Of a DNA stretch of 64,000 nt, positions 1-8,752 are shown piece after piece. The notes under the pieces are model-generated. The model had not been told where the DNA came from and did no database searches. It saw only the letters and a program-made list of their open reading frames with translations. Position 1 is the stretch's first letter. Every line of letters begins with the position of its first letter. Position numbers and translations under genes: made by a program. Source of the DNA: Alistipes sp. (lineage in GTDB: Bacteria > Bacteroidota > Bacteroidia > Bacteroidales > Rikenellaceae); NCBI RefSeq assembly GCF_020026455.1, contig NZ_JAHHQJ010000007.1, positions 1-64,000 of the forward strand. Direction: 5' to 3'.

Positions 1-55
1 GAAAGCCCCTCCAACCGCCCCACCCCTCCCCAATGGAAATATTTTCCACAAGAAA

Positions 56-87
56 TTTGTTTTACCGGAAAATAAATCCCATATTTG
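56..87 (+). promoter_or_regulatory. Bacteroidetes-type promoter of the thioredoxin operon
   Basis: TTTG at 56-59, 20 nt, then CATATTTG at 80-87 (one mismatch to TAnnTTTG). Transcription would start near 94, leaving a leader of about 27 nt before the ATG at 121. Confidence 0.55.
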
Positions 88-120
88 CACCGTTATTGAT
101 AGGAACCAATTGAAAACATC

Positions 121-570
121 ATGAGACAACTACTTTTTACAGTCCTTGCACTTCTGGCATTCGCGACCGGAAGCCAGGCGCAGACAAACAACAAAAACAC
201 GAAGAATATGAAAACGACGACATTGACCAAAGCCGACTTTCTGAAGAAAGTCGCCGATTACGAGAAGAGCCCCCAGGAGTGGAAATACCTCGGCGACAAA
301 CCCGCCCTGGTTGACTTCTACGCTCCGTGGTGCGGTCCCTGCAAGGCCCTTGCACCGGTGCTCGAGGAGCTGGCCGCCGAATACGGGGATCAGATCCACA
401 TCTACAAGATCAACACCGAGGAGGAGCAGGAGCTTGCCGCAGCATTCGGCATCCGCTCGATCCCCACGCTGCTGTTCATCCCGATGGAAGGCAAGCCCCA
501 GATGAGCCAGGGTGCCCTGCCGAAGGCTTCGCTCAAGGAGGCCATCGACAAAGTGATGCTGAGCAAGTAG
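121..570 (+). CDS. secreted thioredoxin-family protein
   Basis: A 149-residue protein with a Sec-type signal peptide (hydrophobic residues 4-15, likely cleavage after the Ala-Gln around 20-21), then a single thioredoxin domain. The active-site motif WCGPC is at residues 70-74 and the cis-proline loop (SIPT) at about 113-116, so both redox cysteines and the structural proline are present. Thioredoxins exchange disulfides with protein substrates; the signal peptide puts this one in the periplasm, where it could act as a disulfide reductase or isomerase. Its stop codon overlaps the GTG of the following ferredoxin gene (TAGTG), so the two are probably translationally coupled. Function at family level is secure; the substrate cannot be read from the sequence. 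Confidence 0.9.
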   Translation: MRQLLFTVLALLAFATGSQAQTNNKNTKNMKTTTLTKADFLKKVADYEKSPQEWKYLGDKPALVDFYAPWCGPCKALAPVLEELAAEYGDQIHIYKINTEEEQELAAAFGIRSIPTLLFIPMEGKPQMSQGALPKASLKEAIDKVMLSK

Positions 571-776
571 TGACACTGACGATCGACGCCCAGCTATGCC
601 CGCAGAACCACCGTTGCCCGCTGATTTCGATCTGCCCTGAAGGAGCGATCACCCAGGAGCGGAACAACTCCCTGCCGCGGATCGACTCCGTGAAGTGCAT
701 CGAATGTGGCAAATGCGTGAAATACTGCGACATGCAGGCGGTATATAAGGTGAAGGAACATGGACAAACTCTGTAG
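570..776 (+). CDS. small 4Fe-4S dicluster-type ferredoxin-like protein (GTG start)
   Basis: A 68-residue protein starting at a GTG that overlaps the thioredoxin stop by one base. It has two cysteine groups. The first is Cx5CxxxxxCP (CPQNHRCPLISICP), the second the classical CxxCxxCxxxC (CIECGKCVKYC) of 4Fe-4S ferredoxins. The second group could bind a full cluster, and the first resembles the irregular group seen in small 4Fe-4S proteins whose CP turn closes the partner cluster. It lacks a signal peptide, so it is cytoplasmic, unlike its upstream neighbour. It overlaps the start of the MarR gene by 17 bases. An electron-transfer or redox-sensing role is inferred from cysteines and context only. 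Confidence 0.75.
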   Translation: MTLTIDAQLCPQNHRCPLISICPEGAITQERNNSLPRIDSVKCIECGKCVKYCDMQAVYKVKEHGQTL

Positions 777-1113
777 GATCCGCGATCTGCAGCGGGCCGT
801 ACACCAGTTCGAAAGTGCATTCGAAAAACGCTACGGCATCTGCCTGAACGAGGGCATGACGCTGTGCAGCCTCTCGAAAACCGGGCGTCTCTGCCCGGGA
901 GAACTGGGGGAACTGCTGGGTCTCACGCCGTCCAACACCTCGAAAGTGCTCCGCTCGGTGGAACAAAAAGGGCTGGTGAGCCGCGAACTCTGCACCGAGG
1001 ACCGGCGCCAGACATACTATTCACTCACACACCAAGGATGCGAACTACTCGCTTCGGTCTGCTGCCGGGAGGTGGAAATCCCCGAAATCCTGCGCGACTG
1101 GCTCTGCGGGTAG
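760..1113 (+). CDS. MarR-family transcriptional regulator
   Basis: A 117-residue winged-helix protein. The MarR core runs from about residue 30 to 105: helix-turn-helix (GELGELLGLTPSNTSKVLRS), then a wing with the usual acidic-arginine turn (TEDRRQTYYSLT). MarR proteins bind DNA as dimers and are often released by oxidants or small aromatic ligands. It is the last gene of a tight three-gene unit with a thioredoxin and a ferredoxin-like protein, so it may control that unit or a redox response; this is inference from overlap and order. The gene ends before a long hairpin at 1137-1168. Confidence 0.85.
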   Translation: MDKLCRIRDLQRAVHQFESAFEKRYGICLNEGMTLCSLSKTGRLCPGELGELLGLTPSNTSKVLRSVEQKGLVSRELCTEDRRQTYYSLTHQGCELLASVCCREVEIPEILRDWLCG

Positions 1114-1136
1114 AACGTGACGCAACCGAACACAGC

Positions 1137-1168
1137 AACGGCTGTCTCCTGTACGGGAGACAGCCGTT
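1137..1168. terminator. hairpin between convergent genes
   Basis: A perfect 13-bp stem (1137-1149 with 1156-1168) with a 6-nt loop. It lies between the plus-strand MarR gene and the minus-strand GntR gene, so it can end transcription from both. The U-tract is weak on both sides. Confidence 0.75.
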
Positions 1169-1192
1169 CGTCGTTTCTGAATGTCCGGAAGG

Positions 1193-1897
1193 CTATTCGA
1201 GAAAATGGTCTTCCTCGTTGAACGTCGCCGCGAATTCGCTCAACGCCTTGAGGTGGCGGCGCAGCATTGCGACAGCCCCCTCCTCGTCCTGCTCGCGGAC
1301 GCAGCGCAACAGTTCGCGATGTTCGAAATAGACCTCCTCCTGCGGAACCGTGCAGACCCGGTAGCGCTGGTAATAGCGCAGCACGTCGGGCGTGATGACC
1401 AGCAGCATCGAGGCAATCACCGGATTGTGCGCCCCGCGGGCCAGCGCCTGATGGTAGGCAAAGTCCTTCGAGACGCGCTCCTCGGTGTAGAATTTCTCCT
1501 CACACTCCTCCAGCGCCCGTTCGATGTTCTCCAGGTCCTCGGCCGTACGGTTGCGGGCGCAGAGTCGGATGGCCTCGATTTCGAGCAGCACACGCACGTA
1601 AACCAGCGACGCGAAGTCATACTGCCGGATCTGCAACGCATCGGTGATCATGCGTTCGAGCACCTGCATCTTCTCCTGCGCGACCACCGTGCCGCTCTGG
1701 GGGAAGGTCTGGACGATGCCGTAGAATTCGAGTTTCTGGAACGCCGCACGCACATGGGCGCGGCCGACGCCCAACATGTCGGCCAGCCGCCGCTCGGCCG
1801 GGAGACGTTCGCCCGGGTGCAAACGCCCGGAGTAAAGTTCCTTCTTGACGTATTTCAGGACGGTTTCCACCTGTTTGATATTTGGCGAGTTGTTCAT
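1193..1897 (-). CDS. FadR-subfamily GntR transcriptional regulator
   Basis: A 234-residue regulator. An N-terminal GntR winged helix (about residues 10-75, with the motif ERLPAERRLADMLGVGR followed by HVRAAF) is followed by an all-helical FCD ligand-binding domain with spaced His/Asp residues (H in FAYHQALARGAHN and later helices) that usually bind a metal and a small carboxylate. The ATG at 1897 was preferred to an ORF start further upstream because the extra residues would lie in the promoter and do not look like a protein. FCD regulators commonly control sugar-acid or amino-acid use; no target gene is evident next to it. It has its own promoter at 1917-1947. Confidence 0.88.
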   Translation of the reverse strand: MNNSPNIKQVETVLKYVKKELYSGRLHPGERLPAERRLADMLGVGRAHVRAAFQKLEFYGIVQTFPQSGTVVAQEKMQVLERMITDALQIRQYDFASLVYVRVLLEIEAIRLCARNRTAEDLENIERALEECEEKFYTEERVSKDFAYHQALARGAHNPVIASMLLVITPDVLRYYQRYRVCTVPQEEVYFEHRELLRCVREQDEEGAVAMLRRHLKALSEFAATFNEEDHFLE

Positions 1898-1916
1898 GGG
1901 TAATTCTTTTACAGTA

Positions 1917-1947
1917 CAAATATCGCAAAAAAACCAATCAAACCAAA
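1917..1947 (-). promoter_or_regulatory. promoter of the GntR regulator
   Basis: Read on the minus strand: TTTG (1944-1947), 19 nt, GATATTTG (1917-1924), one mismatch to the Bacteroidetes -7 box. Leader of roughly 13 nt before the ATG at 1897. Confidence 0.6.
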
Positions 1948-2028
1948 CTATTCCGACGATTTCGGCGCCCTCCTGCAAATTCCGCTCCGCCCAACCCCGA
2001 CAAAATAGGATCGGACCCCGGATGGAAT

Positions 2029-2060
2029 AAAAAGACAGAGGCCCTTACAGGGGCCTCTGT
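2029..2060 (-). terminator. rho-independent terminator of tpiA
   Basis: A 10-bp stem (2035-2044 with 2051-2060) with a 6-nt loop, followed on the minus strand by a C-T5-A-TT tract. It lies just after the tpiA stop. Confidence 0.85.
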
Positions 2061-2084
2061 ACTTCATTGCAGGCTATCGCAGTA

Positions 2085-2843
2085 TTACTTCGCGAAGCCC
2101 TTGCCGATGGCGAGGAAATCCTCGGCCTTGAGGGCAGCGCCGCCGATCAGGCCGCCGTCCACATCCTCCTTGGCAAAGATCTCGGCAGCGTTCGAGGGCT
2201 TGCACGAACCGCCGTAAAGGATTGCCGTCTCCTGTGCCGCAGCACCGAACTTGGCGGCGAGTACCTGACGGATGTAGGCATGAATCTCCTGTGCCTGCTC
2301 GGCCGTAGCGGTCTTGCCCGTACCGATGGCCCAAACGGGCTCGTAAGCGATCACAAGGTTCTTGTACTGCTCCTCGGTGAGGTTGTAAACGACCTCCTCG
2401 ATCTGGGCCTTCACCACGTCGAAGTGCTTGCCGGCCTCGCGCTCCTCGAGGTTCTCGCCGACGCAATAGATGGGGACCAGCCCGTTTGCATAAGCCTGTG
2501 CCATCTTCTTGTTGAGCGTCTCGGAGGTCTCGCCGTAGTACTGGCGGCGCTCCGAGTGGCCGAGGATCACATACTTGCAACCCAGAGCCGCGATCATCGA
2601 GGCTGCGATCTCACCCGTGTAGGCACCTTTGGCCTCGGTTGCGCAGTCCTGTGCGCCGAGTGCGACGTCCGAACCCTTCAGGGCCTCGGCAACCATCGCC
2701 AGATGGGTGAACGGCGGGCAGACGATGAAGTTCACACACGAGCAAACCTCTCCGCGGCCTGCGACAACGCCTTTGGCCAGTTCCACACCCTCGGCGGGAA
2801 GCGTGTTCATCTTCCAGTTGCCGGCAACGATTTTCTTTCTCAT
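2085..2843 (-). CDS. tpiA: triosephosphate isomerase
   Basis: A 252-residue TIM barrel that interconverts dihydroxyacetone phosphate and glyceraldehyde 3-phosphate in glycolysis, in the cytoplasm. The three catalytic residues are visible: Lys11 in GNWKMN, His96 in ILGHSERR and Glu168 in AYEPVWAIGTG. The phosphate-gripping loop 6 (WAIGTGKTA) and the C-terminal YGGS motif are intact, and the length is normal. It lies 239 bp downstream of lysS on the same strand. I see no convincing -7 box directly before it, so it may be read partly from the lysS promoter. Confidence 0.97.
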   Translation of the reverse strand: MRKKIVAGNWKMNTLPAEGVELAKGVVAGRGEVCSCVNFIVCPPFTHLAMVAEALKGSDVALGAQDCATEAKGAYTGEIAASMIAALGCKYVILGHSERRQYYGETSETLNKKMAQAYANGLVPIYCVGENLEEREAGKHFDVVKAQIEEVVYNLTEEQYKNLVIAYEPVWAIGTGKTATAEQAQEIHAYIRQVLAAKFGAAAQETAILYGGSCKPSNAAEIFAKEDVDGGLIGGAALKAEDFLAIGKGFAK

Positions 2844-3082
2844 AGCTGTATAGTTTTGTTATGTTAAACAGTTAAACTTCCGTTCCATGCCTCCGCCCGC
2901 CGCATGCGCGGCCGACGAGGGCCTTTGCCCATCCGCCCCGTCCCCGGCTCCAGGCCGGACAGGGGTTTCACTGCGGAGGACGACACATCGGGTCCACCTT
3001 TGGCACGCCCCGCGCAAGCCGTCTTCCAAACCGCACCCGCGAGAGACTGCGCGACCGGATTGCCGCACCGAATACCCGATAC

Positions 3083-4807
3083 CTACTCCGCCGCGCACCA
3101 CGCCTTGACCTCTTCGATCGAGGGGGCTTTCAGGCCGAGTTTGTTTTTCTTGTTGAATCCGCACAGGTCGTTGAAGAACTTGCCGGGGGCGAGCTTGCGG
3201 AGCGACTCGACGGTCAGGTAGCCCATCTTCTGAATCACCGGGACCCACTCTTCGGGCACACCGATGGCGATATATGCCTCTGCGGGATCGCTCACGGCCT
3301 TCTTCTCGGGACGCATCTGCGGGAAGAACAACACGTCCTGGATCGAAGACTGCCCGGTCATGAACATCGTCAGCCGGTCGATGCCGATACCCATTCCCGA
3401 GCAGGTCGGCATGCCGTATTCCAGCGCGCGCACGAAGTCCATGTCGATGAACATGGCCTCGTCGTCGCCCTTTTCCGAGAGCCGCAGCTGCTCCTGGAAA
3501 CGCTCAAGCTGGTCGATCGGGTCGTTCAGCTCCGAATAGGCGTTGCAGAGCTCCTTGCCGTTGACGAACAGTTCGAAACGCTCCGTCAGATCGGGGTTCG
3601 AGCGGTGACGCTTGCTCAGCGGCGACATTTCGCGCGGATAGTCCATGATGAAGGTGGGCTGCGTCAGCTCCTCCTCGCAGTACTGCCCAAAGATGGCGTC
3701 GATCAGCTTGCCCTTGCCGAAGGTCTCGTCGATCTCGACGTTGAGCTGCTTGCAGGCCTCGCGCAACTCCTCCTCCGAGCGGCCCGTGATGTCGTATCCG
3801 GTCTTCTCGAGGATGGCCTCGGTCATCGTCAGACGGCGGAACGGCGCCTTGAACGAGACCGGCTTGCCATCGATCGTCAGCTCCGTCGTGCCGTTCACAG
3901 CCAGCGCCACGCGCTCGAGCATCTGCTCGGTGAACTCCATCATCCAGAGGTAGTCCTTGTAGGCCACGTAGATTTCCATGCACGTGAACTCGGGGTTGTG
4001 CGTGCGGTCCATGCCCTCGTTGCGGAAGTTCTTGCCGAACTCGTAGACACCGTCAAATCCGCCGACGATCAGCTTCTTGAGGTAGAGCTCCGTAGCGATG
4101 CGCAGGTAGAGGTCTACGTCGAGCGAGTTGTGGTGGGTAATGAACGGACGCGCCGAGGCGCCGCCGGGGATGGGTTGCAGAATCGGGGTCTCGACCTCGA
4201 CATAACCCCTCTCGTTGAAGAACTCGCGCATCGTGGACATGATCCTGGCGCGGCGGACAAAGGTCTCCTTCACCTGCGGGTTGACGATCAGATCGAGATA
4301 GCGCTGGCGGTAGCGCACCTCCGGGTCGGTGAATGCATCGAACGTCTTGCCGTCCTTCTCCTTGACGACGGGCAGCGGGCGGATCGACTTCGACAGCACG
4401 GTGAACTTGCGGCAGTGTACCGACAGTTCGCCCGAGTTGGTGTGGAAGGCGAAACCCTCCACGCCGATGAAGTCGCCGATGTCGAGCAGTTTCTTGAAAA
4501 CCGTGTTGTAGAGCGTCGGATCGCCTTCGGGACAGATGTCGTCGCGGCGGATGTAGACCTGGATGCGGCCCGTGTGGTCCTGCAGTTCGAAGAACGAGGC
4601 GCTACCCATGATGCGGCGCGACATGATGCGGCCTGCGATGCGGACGTCCTGGAAATTCTGCTGCGCATCGTCGTAGTTATCGGCGATTTCACGCGCCGTG
4701 GCCGTCACTTCGTAACGGGCGGCCGGGTAGGGTTCGATGCCCAGGTTGCGCAACGCCGTGAGCGACTGCCTGCGAAGCTGTTCCTGTTCGCTGAGTTCGA
4801 TTGCCAT
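3083..4807 (-). CDS. lysS: lysyl-tRNA synthetase, class II
   Basis: A 574-residue synthetase that charges tRNA-Lys. An N-terminal OB-fold anticodon-binding domain (about residues 55-140) precedes the class II catalytic core. Motif 2 is near residues 256-280 (YEFGKNFRNEGMDRTHNPEF) and motif 3 near 480 (GMGIGIDRLTMFMTG). The protein is longer than the E. coli enzyme (about 505 residues): after motif 3 there is an extra tail of about 70 residues with a helical, Lys-rich stretch ending in WCAAE. In my recollection this tail is a common feature of Bacteroidetes LysRS rather than an error. A promoter is visible upstream at 4842-4849. Confidence 0.97.
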   Translation of the reverse strand: MAIELSEQEQLRRQSLTALRNLGIEPYPAARYEVTATAREIADNYDDAQQNFQDVRIAGRIMSRRIMGSASFFELQDHTGRIQVYIRRDDICPEGDPTLYNTVFKKLLDIGDFIGVEGFAFHTNSGELSVHCRKFTVLSKSIRPLPVVKEKDGKTFDAFTDPEVRYRQRYLDLIVNPQVKETFVRRARIMSTMREFFNERGYVEVETPILQPIPGGASARPFITHHNSLDVDLYLRIATELYLKKLIVGGFDGVYEFGKNFRNEGMDRTHNPEFTCMEIYVAYKDYLWMMEFTEQMLERVALAVNGTTELTIDGKPVSFKAPFRRLTMTEAILEKTGYDITGRSEEELREACKQLNVEIDETFGKGKLIDAIFGQYCEEELTQPTFIMDYPREMSPLSKRHRSNPDLTERFELFVNGKELCNAYSELNDPIDQLERFQEQLRLSEKGDDEAMFIDMDFVRALEYGMPTCSGMGIGIDRLTMFMTGQSSIQDVLFFPQMRPEKKAVSDPAEAYIAIGVPEEWVPVIQKMGYLTVESLRKLAPGKFFNDLCGFNKKNKLGLKAPSIEEVKAWCAAE

Positions 4808-4841
4808 ATCGTGTGATTTTTATGTATGCTTGTTATCCGTG

Positions 4842-4849
4842 CAAAATTA
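4842..4849 (-). promoter_or_regulatory. -7 box of lysS
   Basis: TAATTTTG on the minus strand fits TAnnTTTG exactly. The start point would be near 4835, giving a leader of about 28 nt. The -33 element is less clear. Confidence 0.5.
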
Positions 4850-4983
4850 GTGAAAAAAGGACAAAATAGCAACTCTTTCGCCAATCGGTTGCACCCGCGG
4901 CGCAGCGACCCGGGAAAACCGCACACGGAGATGCCGGCTCCCTGTCGGCGCGGGATGGCCGAAAAAAAGAGCCGAACCATCGT

Positions 4984-5649
4984 TCAGCCCTTTTTCGCGA
5001 AGCCGAGTTTTCGGTAGGCCCAAAAGGCCGCCAGTCCCAGCACGACACCCACGGCGCTCCCCCACACGAGGTCCATCGGGTAGTGTTTCCCCAGGTAGAT
5101 GCGCGAGTAGCAGATCAGAAGGGCCGAGAGAACCATCAGCCCCGTGAACCACCGCCGGCGGATGACCGAGGCCGACATTGCGGCCAACGTGGCGATGACC
5201 GCCGCATGGGCCGAGACAGTCCCGAAGCGGCCGCTCACGGCCTCGACGGGGACATGCACGATCCAGTCGCGGGTGATGCCTGCCGCGGCGAGCGAGTCGG
5301 GCATCAGCCGGCGCAGCTGGCGCAGCGAGTCGGAAGCGATCTCCAGCCCTTCGAGTTCGGGGGCGAACATCGGCCGCCAGCGCGGCTGGAAGTCGGGAAG
5401 CAGCCCGCCCAGCATGCCGTTGTGCTTGAAAATGCCTGAAACCATGTCCGAAAGGACCAGTGCGGCGATCATCAACACCGTGAAGACAAGCAGGTTGCGC
5501 CATCCGTCGCGGCGCCACACGAGCCAGAGAATCAACGCGTAGAGCGGCAGCCACATCGTCGTGCCCGAGACAATCAGCATGAGGCGGTCCAGGCCGGGGC
5601 CTCCGTCGAAATTCAGCGTCAGAAAGAGTTGGTGGTCAAAATTATACAT
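4984..5649 (-). CDS. PAP2-family membrane phosphatase
   Basis: A 221-residue membrane protein with about five or six hydrophobic segments. It carries the three phosphatase motifs: a Lys...Arg-Pro stretch (KHN...PRWRP, about residues 75-95), a central Ser-x-His (SAHA within GRFGTVSAHAA, replacing the usual PSGH), and the final SRxxxxxHxxxD (SRIYLGKHYPMD). Such enzymes remove phosphate from lipid substrates such as undecaprenyl pyrophosphate or phosphatidic acid at the outer face of the inner membrane. It is the last gene of the operon, 7 bp after the MBOAT gene. Whether it serves lipid-carrier recycling or polysaccharide modification is not decidable here. Confidence 0.88.
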   Translation of the reverse strand: MYNFDHQLFLTLNFDGGPGLDRLMLIVSGTTMWLPLYALILWLVWRRDGWRNLLVFTVLMIAALVLSDMVSGIFKHNGMLGGLLPDFQPRWRPMFAPELEGLEIASDSLRQLRRLMPDSLAAAGITRDWIVHVPVEAVSGRFGTVSAHAAVIATLAAMSASVIRRRWFTGLMVLSALLICYSRIYLGKHYPMDLVWGSAVGVVLGLAAFWAYRKLGFAKKG

Positions 5650-5656
5650 CGGTTAT

Positions 5657-7162
5657 CTAAAATTGGAAGTAGATGAAAGGCTGTATGTCGCTGGATTTGA
5701 TCTGCATGACACACCAGATCATCGCCGCGGCCATCAGGACCTGCAGCATCAGCGGCGCATGGATCACGATCCGCCGCGCAAGGGCATCGACGGCCGACGG
5801 CATCAGGTGCAGGAGATACCCCGCGGCGATCAGCGCGAAGACGGCTCCATAGCCCGTGATCACCTGCGGAATCATCGCGGCGTTGAAGTTTTCGAAAATC
5901 TGGTGCAGCATCAGCGAGACGGTCTGCATCGACTCGGCGCGGAACATCAGCCACCCCAGGCAGACGATGTTGAACGTCAGGAGCATGCCCGCCGCACGGC
6001 TCCACCAGTGCATCTGCGCACCGGTGGCCCTGGCTCCCGGGACGAGCGCCATCCAGAGTTTGTGCAGCGCTAGGGCCACGCCGTGCAGCCCGCCCCAGAG
6101 GACGAAGCGCACCGCCGCGCCGTGCCACAGTCCGCCCAGCAGCATCGTGAGGATCAGGTTGCCGTAGGTCCGGATGCGGCCCTTGCGGTTGCCGCCCAGC
6201 GAAATGTAGAGGTAGTCGCGCAGCCAGCCCGAAAGCGAGATGTGCCACCGACGCCAGAACTCGGTGATTGTCGCCGACTTGTAGGGCGCGTCGAAGTTCT
6301 TCGGGAAGCGGAAGCCCTGCAGCAGGGCGATGCCGATGGCCATATCGGAGTAACCCGAAAAGTCGCAGTAGATTTGCAGCGCATAGCCGTAGATGCCCAT
6401 CAGGCACTCGAATCCGGAGTAGAGCAACGGCTCGTCGAAGATGCGGTCGACGAAGTTGAGCGAGATGTAGTCCGAAATGATCGCCTTTTTGAACAGACCC
6501 GTAAGGATCAGGAAGACACCCGTGCCGAACATCTCCTTCGTGACCACGACGGGATTCTGCCGGATCTGCGGGATGAAGTCCCGCGCGCGGACGATCGGGC
6601 CGGCCACCAGCTGCGGAAAGAACGACAGGTAAAAGAGATAGTCGAGCCAGTTGGACAAGGGCTTCAGCTGACCGCGGTAAATATCTATGGTATAGCTCAT
6701 CGACTGGAAAACGAAGAACGAGATGCCGACCGGAAGGAAGATGTTCCGGAACTGCAGGAAGCCCGGTCCGAACAACTGGTTGGAGATGTCGATGAGGAAG
6801 TTCGTGTACTTGAAGTAGCCCAGCATGCCGAGGTTCACCGCGATGCTCAGCACCACCAGCCAGCGTTTCGCCTGCCGGGAGCGGGCCCGCCAGATGCCCC
6901 GCGCGATCAGGAAGTCGCTCGCCGCGGCGAAGAGCAGCAGCAGGAAATAGATGCCGCTCGATTTGTAGTAGAAATAGAGCGAGAAGGCGATGACGTAGAC
7001 GATGCGGGCCATCGGCGCGCGCCGCATGGCGCTGTAAACGAGCAGGAACCCCGCAAAGAGGAAGAGGAACAGCCCGCTGCTGAAAATCAGCGGCGAGGAG
7101 GCGTCGTAGGCAAACAGGGCCTGGAGCCTTTCGAGGATGCTGTCCGTTGCGGGAAAGGTCAT
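5657..7162 (-). CDS. MBOAT O-acyltransferase (AlgI-like)
   Basis: A 501-residue polytopic membrane protein of the MBOAT family. Typical signatures are present: FLPVGISFFVFQSMSY near residues 143-157, an EFWRRWHISL stretch near 301-310 with His307, the DYLYISLGGNRKG loop, and the LWHG histidine at residue 347. AlgI-type proteins move acetyl groups across the inner membrane for O-acetylation of exopolysaccharides. Its start overlaps the stop of the SGNH-hydrolase gene by 4 bp (ATGA), matching the usual pairing of an MBOAT channel with a periplasmic SGNH/AlgX-like transferase. The polysaccharide substrate is unknown. Confidence 0.93.
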   Translation of the reverse strand: MTFPATDSILERLQALFAYDASSPLIFSSGLFLFLFAGFLLVYSAMRRAPMARIVYVIAFSLYFYYKSSGIYFLLLLFAAASDFLIARGIWRARSRQAKRWLVVLSIAVNLGMLGYFKYTNFLIDISNQLFGPGFLQFRNIFLPVGISFFVFQSMSYTIDIYRGQLKPLSNWLDYLFYLSFFPQLVAGPIVRARDFIPQIRQNPVVVTKEMFGTGVFLILTGLFKKAIISDYISLNFVDRIFDEPLLYSGFECLMGIYGYALQIYCDFSGYSDMAIGIALLQGFRFPKNFDAPYKSATITEFWRRWHISLSGWLRDYLYISLGGNRKGRIRTYGNLILTMLLGGLWHGAAVRFVLWGGLHGVALALHKLWMALVPGARATGAQMHWWSRAAGMLLTFNIVCLGWLMFRAESMQTVSLMLHQIFENFNAAMIPQVITGYGAVFALIAAGYLLHLMPSAVDALARRIVIHAPLMLQVLMAAAMIWCVMQIKSSDIQPFIYFQF

Positions 7163-8745
7163 TGCACGCGCAGGTTAAGGGAAGCGGAGGAGGGAAGGAT
7201 CCGCCGGTCGACGGCGGCCCTGCGCGCCGAGTCGAGGATGGACTGCTCCGCACGGCGGCGCAGTTCGGCGATCTGCTGCTCGGCACGGACTTCCAGGACG
7301 CCGGCGTTGATGGCGTCGAACAGCGCCCATGCCACACGGCGCCCTCCGGCATAATTGATATGGGTGTAGTCCTTGCCCGCCCAGCCGTTCTTGACGAACT
7401 GCGCCATGCCGCCCAGGGAACGCATGGCCTCGCACGTGGGCCAGAAGGCCGCACCCGTGTTGCGTGCCGCACGGCGCTGGCAGTCGAGCATGTGGGGGAT
7501 GGCGTCCATCGCCTCGAATCCCGCATCGGTCTTCACCGAGCGGTCGCTGACGCCCAGCACGAGCACCGCCGCACCCGGGAAGCACTGGCGGACGTAGGCG
7601 ATCATCTTCTCGATCTGCCCGGAGTAGTTGGTGTAGTTCTTCACGCCCGACTGCATGATGTTCAGCCCGTACTGGAGCACCACCAGATCGTAGCCCAGCA
7701 TGGCGTTGATCTGGGCGTTGACCGACGGGTTGGTCCAGAACATCGCCTGTCCGTTGTTGCTGCGCACGGAGTAGTTGTCGACCACGACGCCCCGTCCTTC
7801 GAAAACCGCCCCGTAGCCGACGAAGCCCTCCGTTCCGGAGAGCACCTTGAAGGCGAGCGAGCGGACACCGGGTGCCCAGACCGCGATCTGCCGCACGGCG
7901 CCGTCGCCCTCAATGGCAAATTCGCGGCGTTCGGCATCGTTGAGTGTCACCTCGACGCGGCTGTCGCGGGGCGAGAGGAAGAAGATGCGCGCCGTCGTGC
8001 ACGAGTCGAGGCGCTGGCGGTAGTCGGTGCTCTCCCAACGGGTCGAGGCCCCGGCCGCAGGCTGGCAGACCCAGCCCGAGACATAGAAATTATCGCGCAG
8101 GTGTGCGGGTGCGGCCCGGCGCTGCATGATGTTGTATGCCGTCCAGCCTTTCGACTGGGTTTTGATCGTGCGCCGGAACGCCGTCAGCGGCGAGGCCATC
8201 GGAGCGAAGCCCGCACCGCCACCCGAGTAGGCCGTCTGAAGCCGTTCGCGCAGGTCGGCCGTGAGGATGTCGCCCTCGACGAACGAGTCGCCCAGGAAGG
8301 CGATGCGCACCGGGCGCGGGGCGTTGAGCAGCGTGTCGCAGAAGGCCCGGATGCGTCCGCTGTCGCTGAAGTCCTCGATTGGGGTCAGCGTCGCGACGAG
8401 GCGCATCGAGTCGGGCACGGCGCGTTCGCGGCGGGAGGAGTCGCGGGCCAGAAGCCATTCGTAGGTGATCTGCACCGTGCGCGGGGTGGAGTCGGCCTCG
8501 ATACGTTCGGCCACGGCTGCCATGTCGATGTGGAACTCCTCCTCGTCGAAGAGCACCGGCTCGGCGGCCGATTCGGCCGCATCCGAATCGTCGAACGAAA
8601 GCAGGTCCGAGAGGATGTTGGCACGGCGGAGCTTCACGCCCCCGACGCTTTGCGGCGGAATGAAACTGACGGCCACAAGCACCGCAACAAGCGCCGCGGC
8701 AGCCAGCCAGCCGTGGTGGGTGTAGTCTTTTTCGGGGATGTTCAT
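7159..8745 (-). CDS. membrane-anchored SGNH/GDSL hydrolase, partner of the MBOAT protein
   Basis: A 528-residue protein with one N-terminal membrane anchor (about residues 13-30) and a periplasmic SGNH domain. The nucleophile block is LGDSFVEGD with Ser154. The C-terminal Asp-x-x-His pair is D459 and H462 (DYTHINYAGG). The middle block reads LQYGLN, where GxND is usual. Such proteins take acyl groups delivered by MBOAT proteins and place them on polysaccharide, or remove them. The gene overlaps the MBOAT gene by 4 bp and follows the zinc-peptidase gene at 7 bp, so all are co-transcribed. An O-acetyltransferase role is inferred from the pairing. Confidence 0.85.
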   Translation of the reverse strand: MNIPEKDYTHHGWLAAAALVAVLVAVSFIPPQSVGGVKLRRANILSDLLSFDDSDAAESAAEPVLFDEEEFHIDMAAVAERIEADSTPRTVQITYEWLLARDSSRRERAVPDSMRLVATLTPIEDFSDSGRIRAFCDTLLNAPRPVRIAFLGDSFVEGDILTADLRERLQTAYSGGGAGFAPMASPLTAFRRTIKTQSKGWTAYNIMQRRAAPAHLRDNFYVSGWVCQPAAGASTRWESTDYRQRLDSCTTARIFFLSPRDSRVEVTLNDAERREFAIEGDGAVRQIAVWAPGVRSLAFKVLSGTEGFVGYGAVFEGRGVVVDNYSVRSNNGQAMFWTNPSVNAQINAMLGYDLVVLQYGLNIMQSGVKNYTNYSGQIEKMIAYVRQCFPGAAVLVLGVSDRSVKTDAGFEAMDAIPHMLDCQRRAARNTGAAFWPTCEAMRSLGGMAQFVKNGWAGKDYTHINYAGGRRVAWALFDAINAGVLEVRAEQQIAELRRRAEQSILDSARRAAVDRRILPSSASLNLRVQ

Positions 8746-8752
8746 CTGCGGG

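Noticed and set aside
3605..4816. 403-codon open frame opposite lysS
   Set aside because: Antisense shadow with Val/Leu/Arg/Asp-rich composition; no domain.
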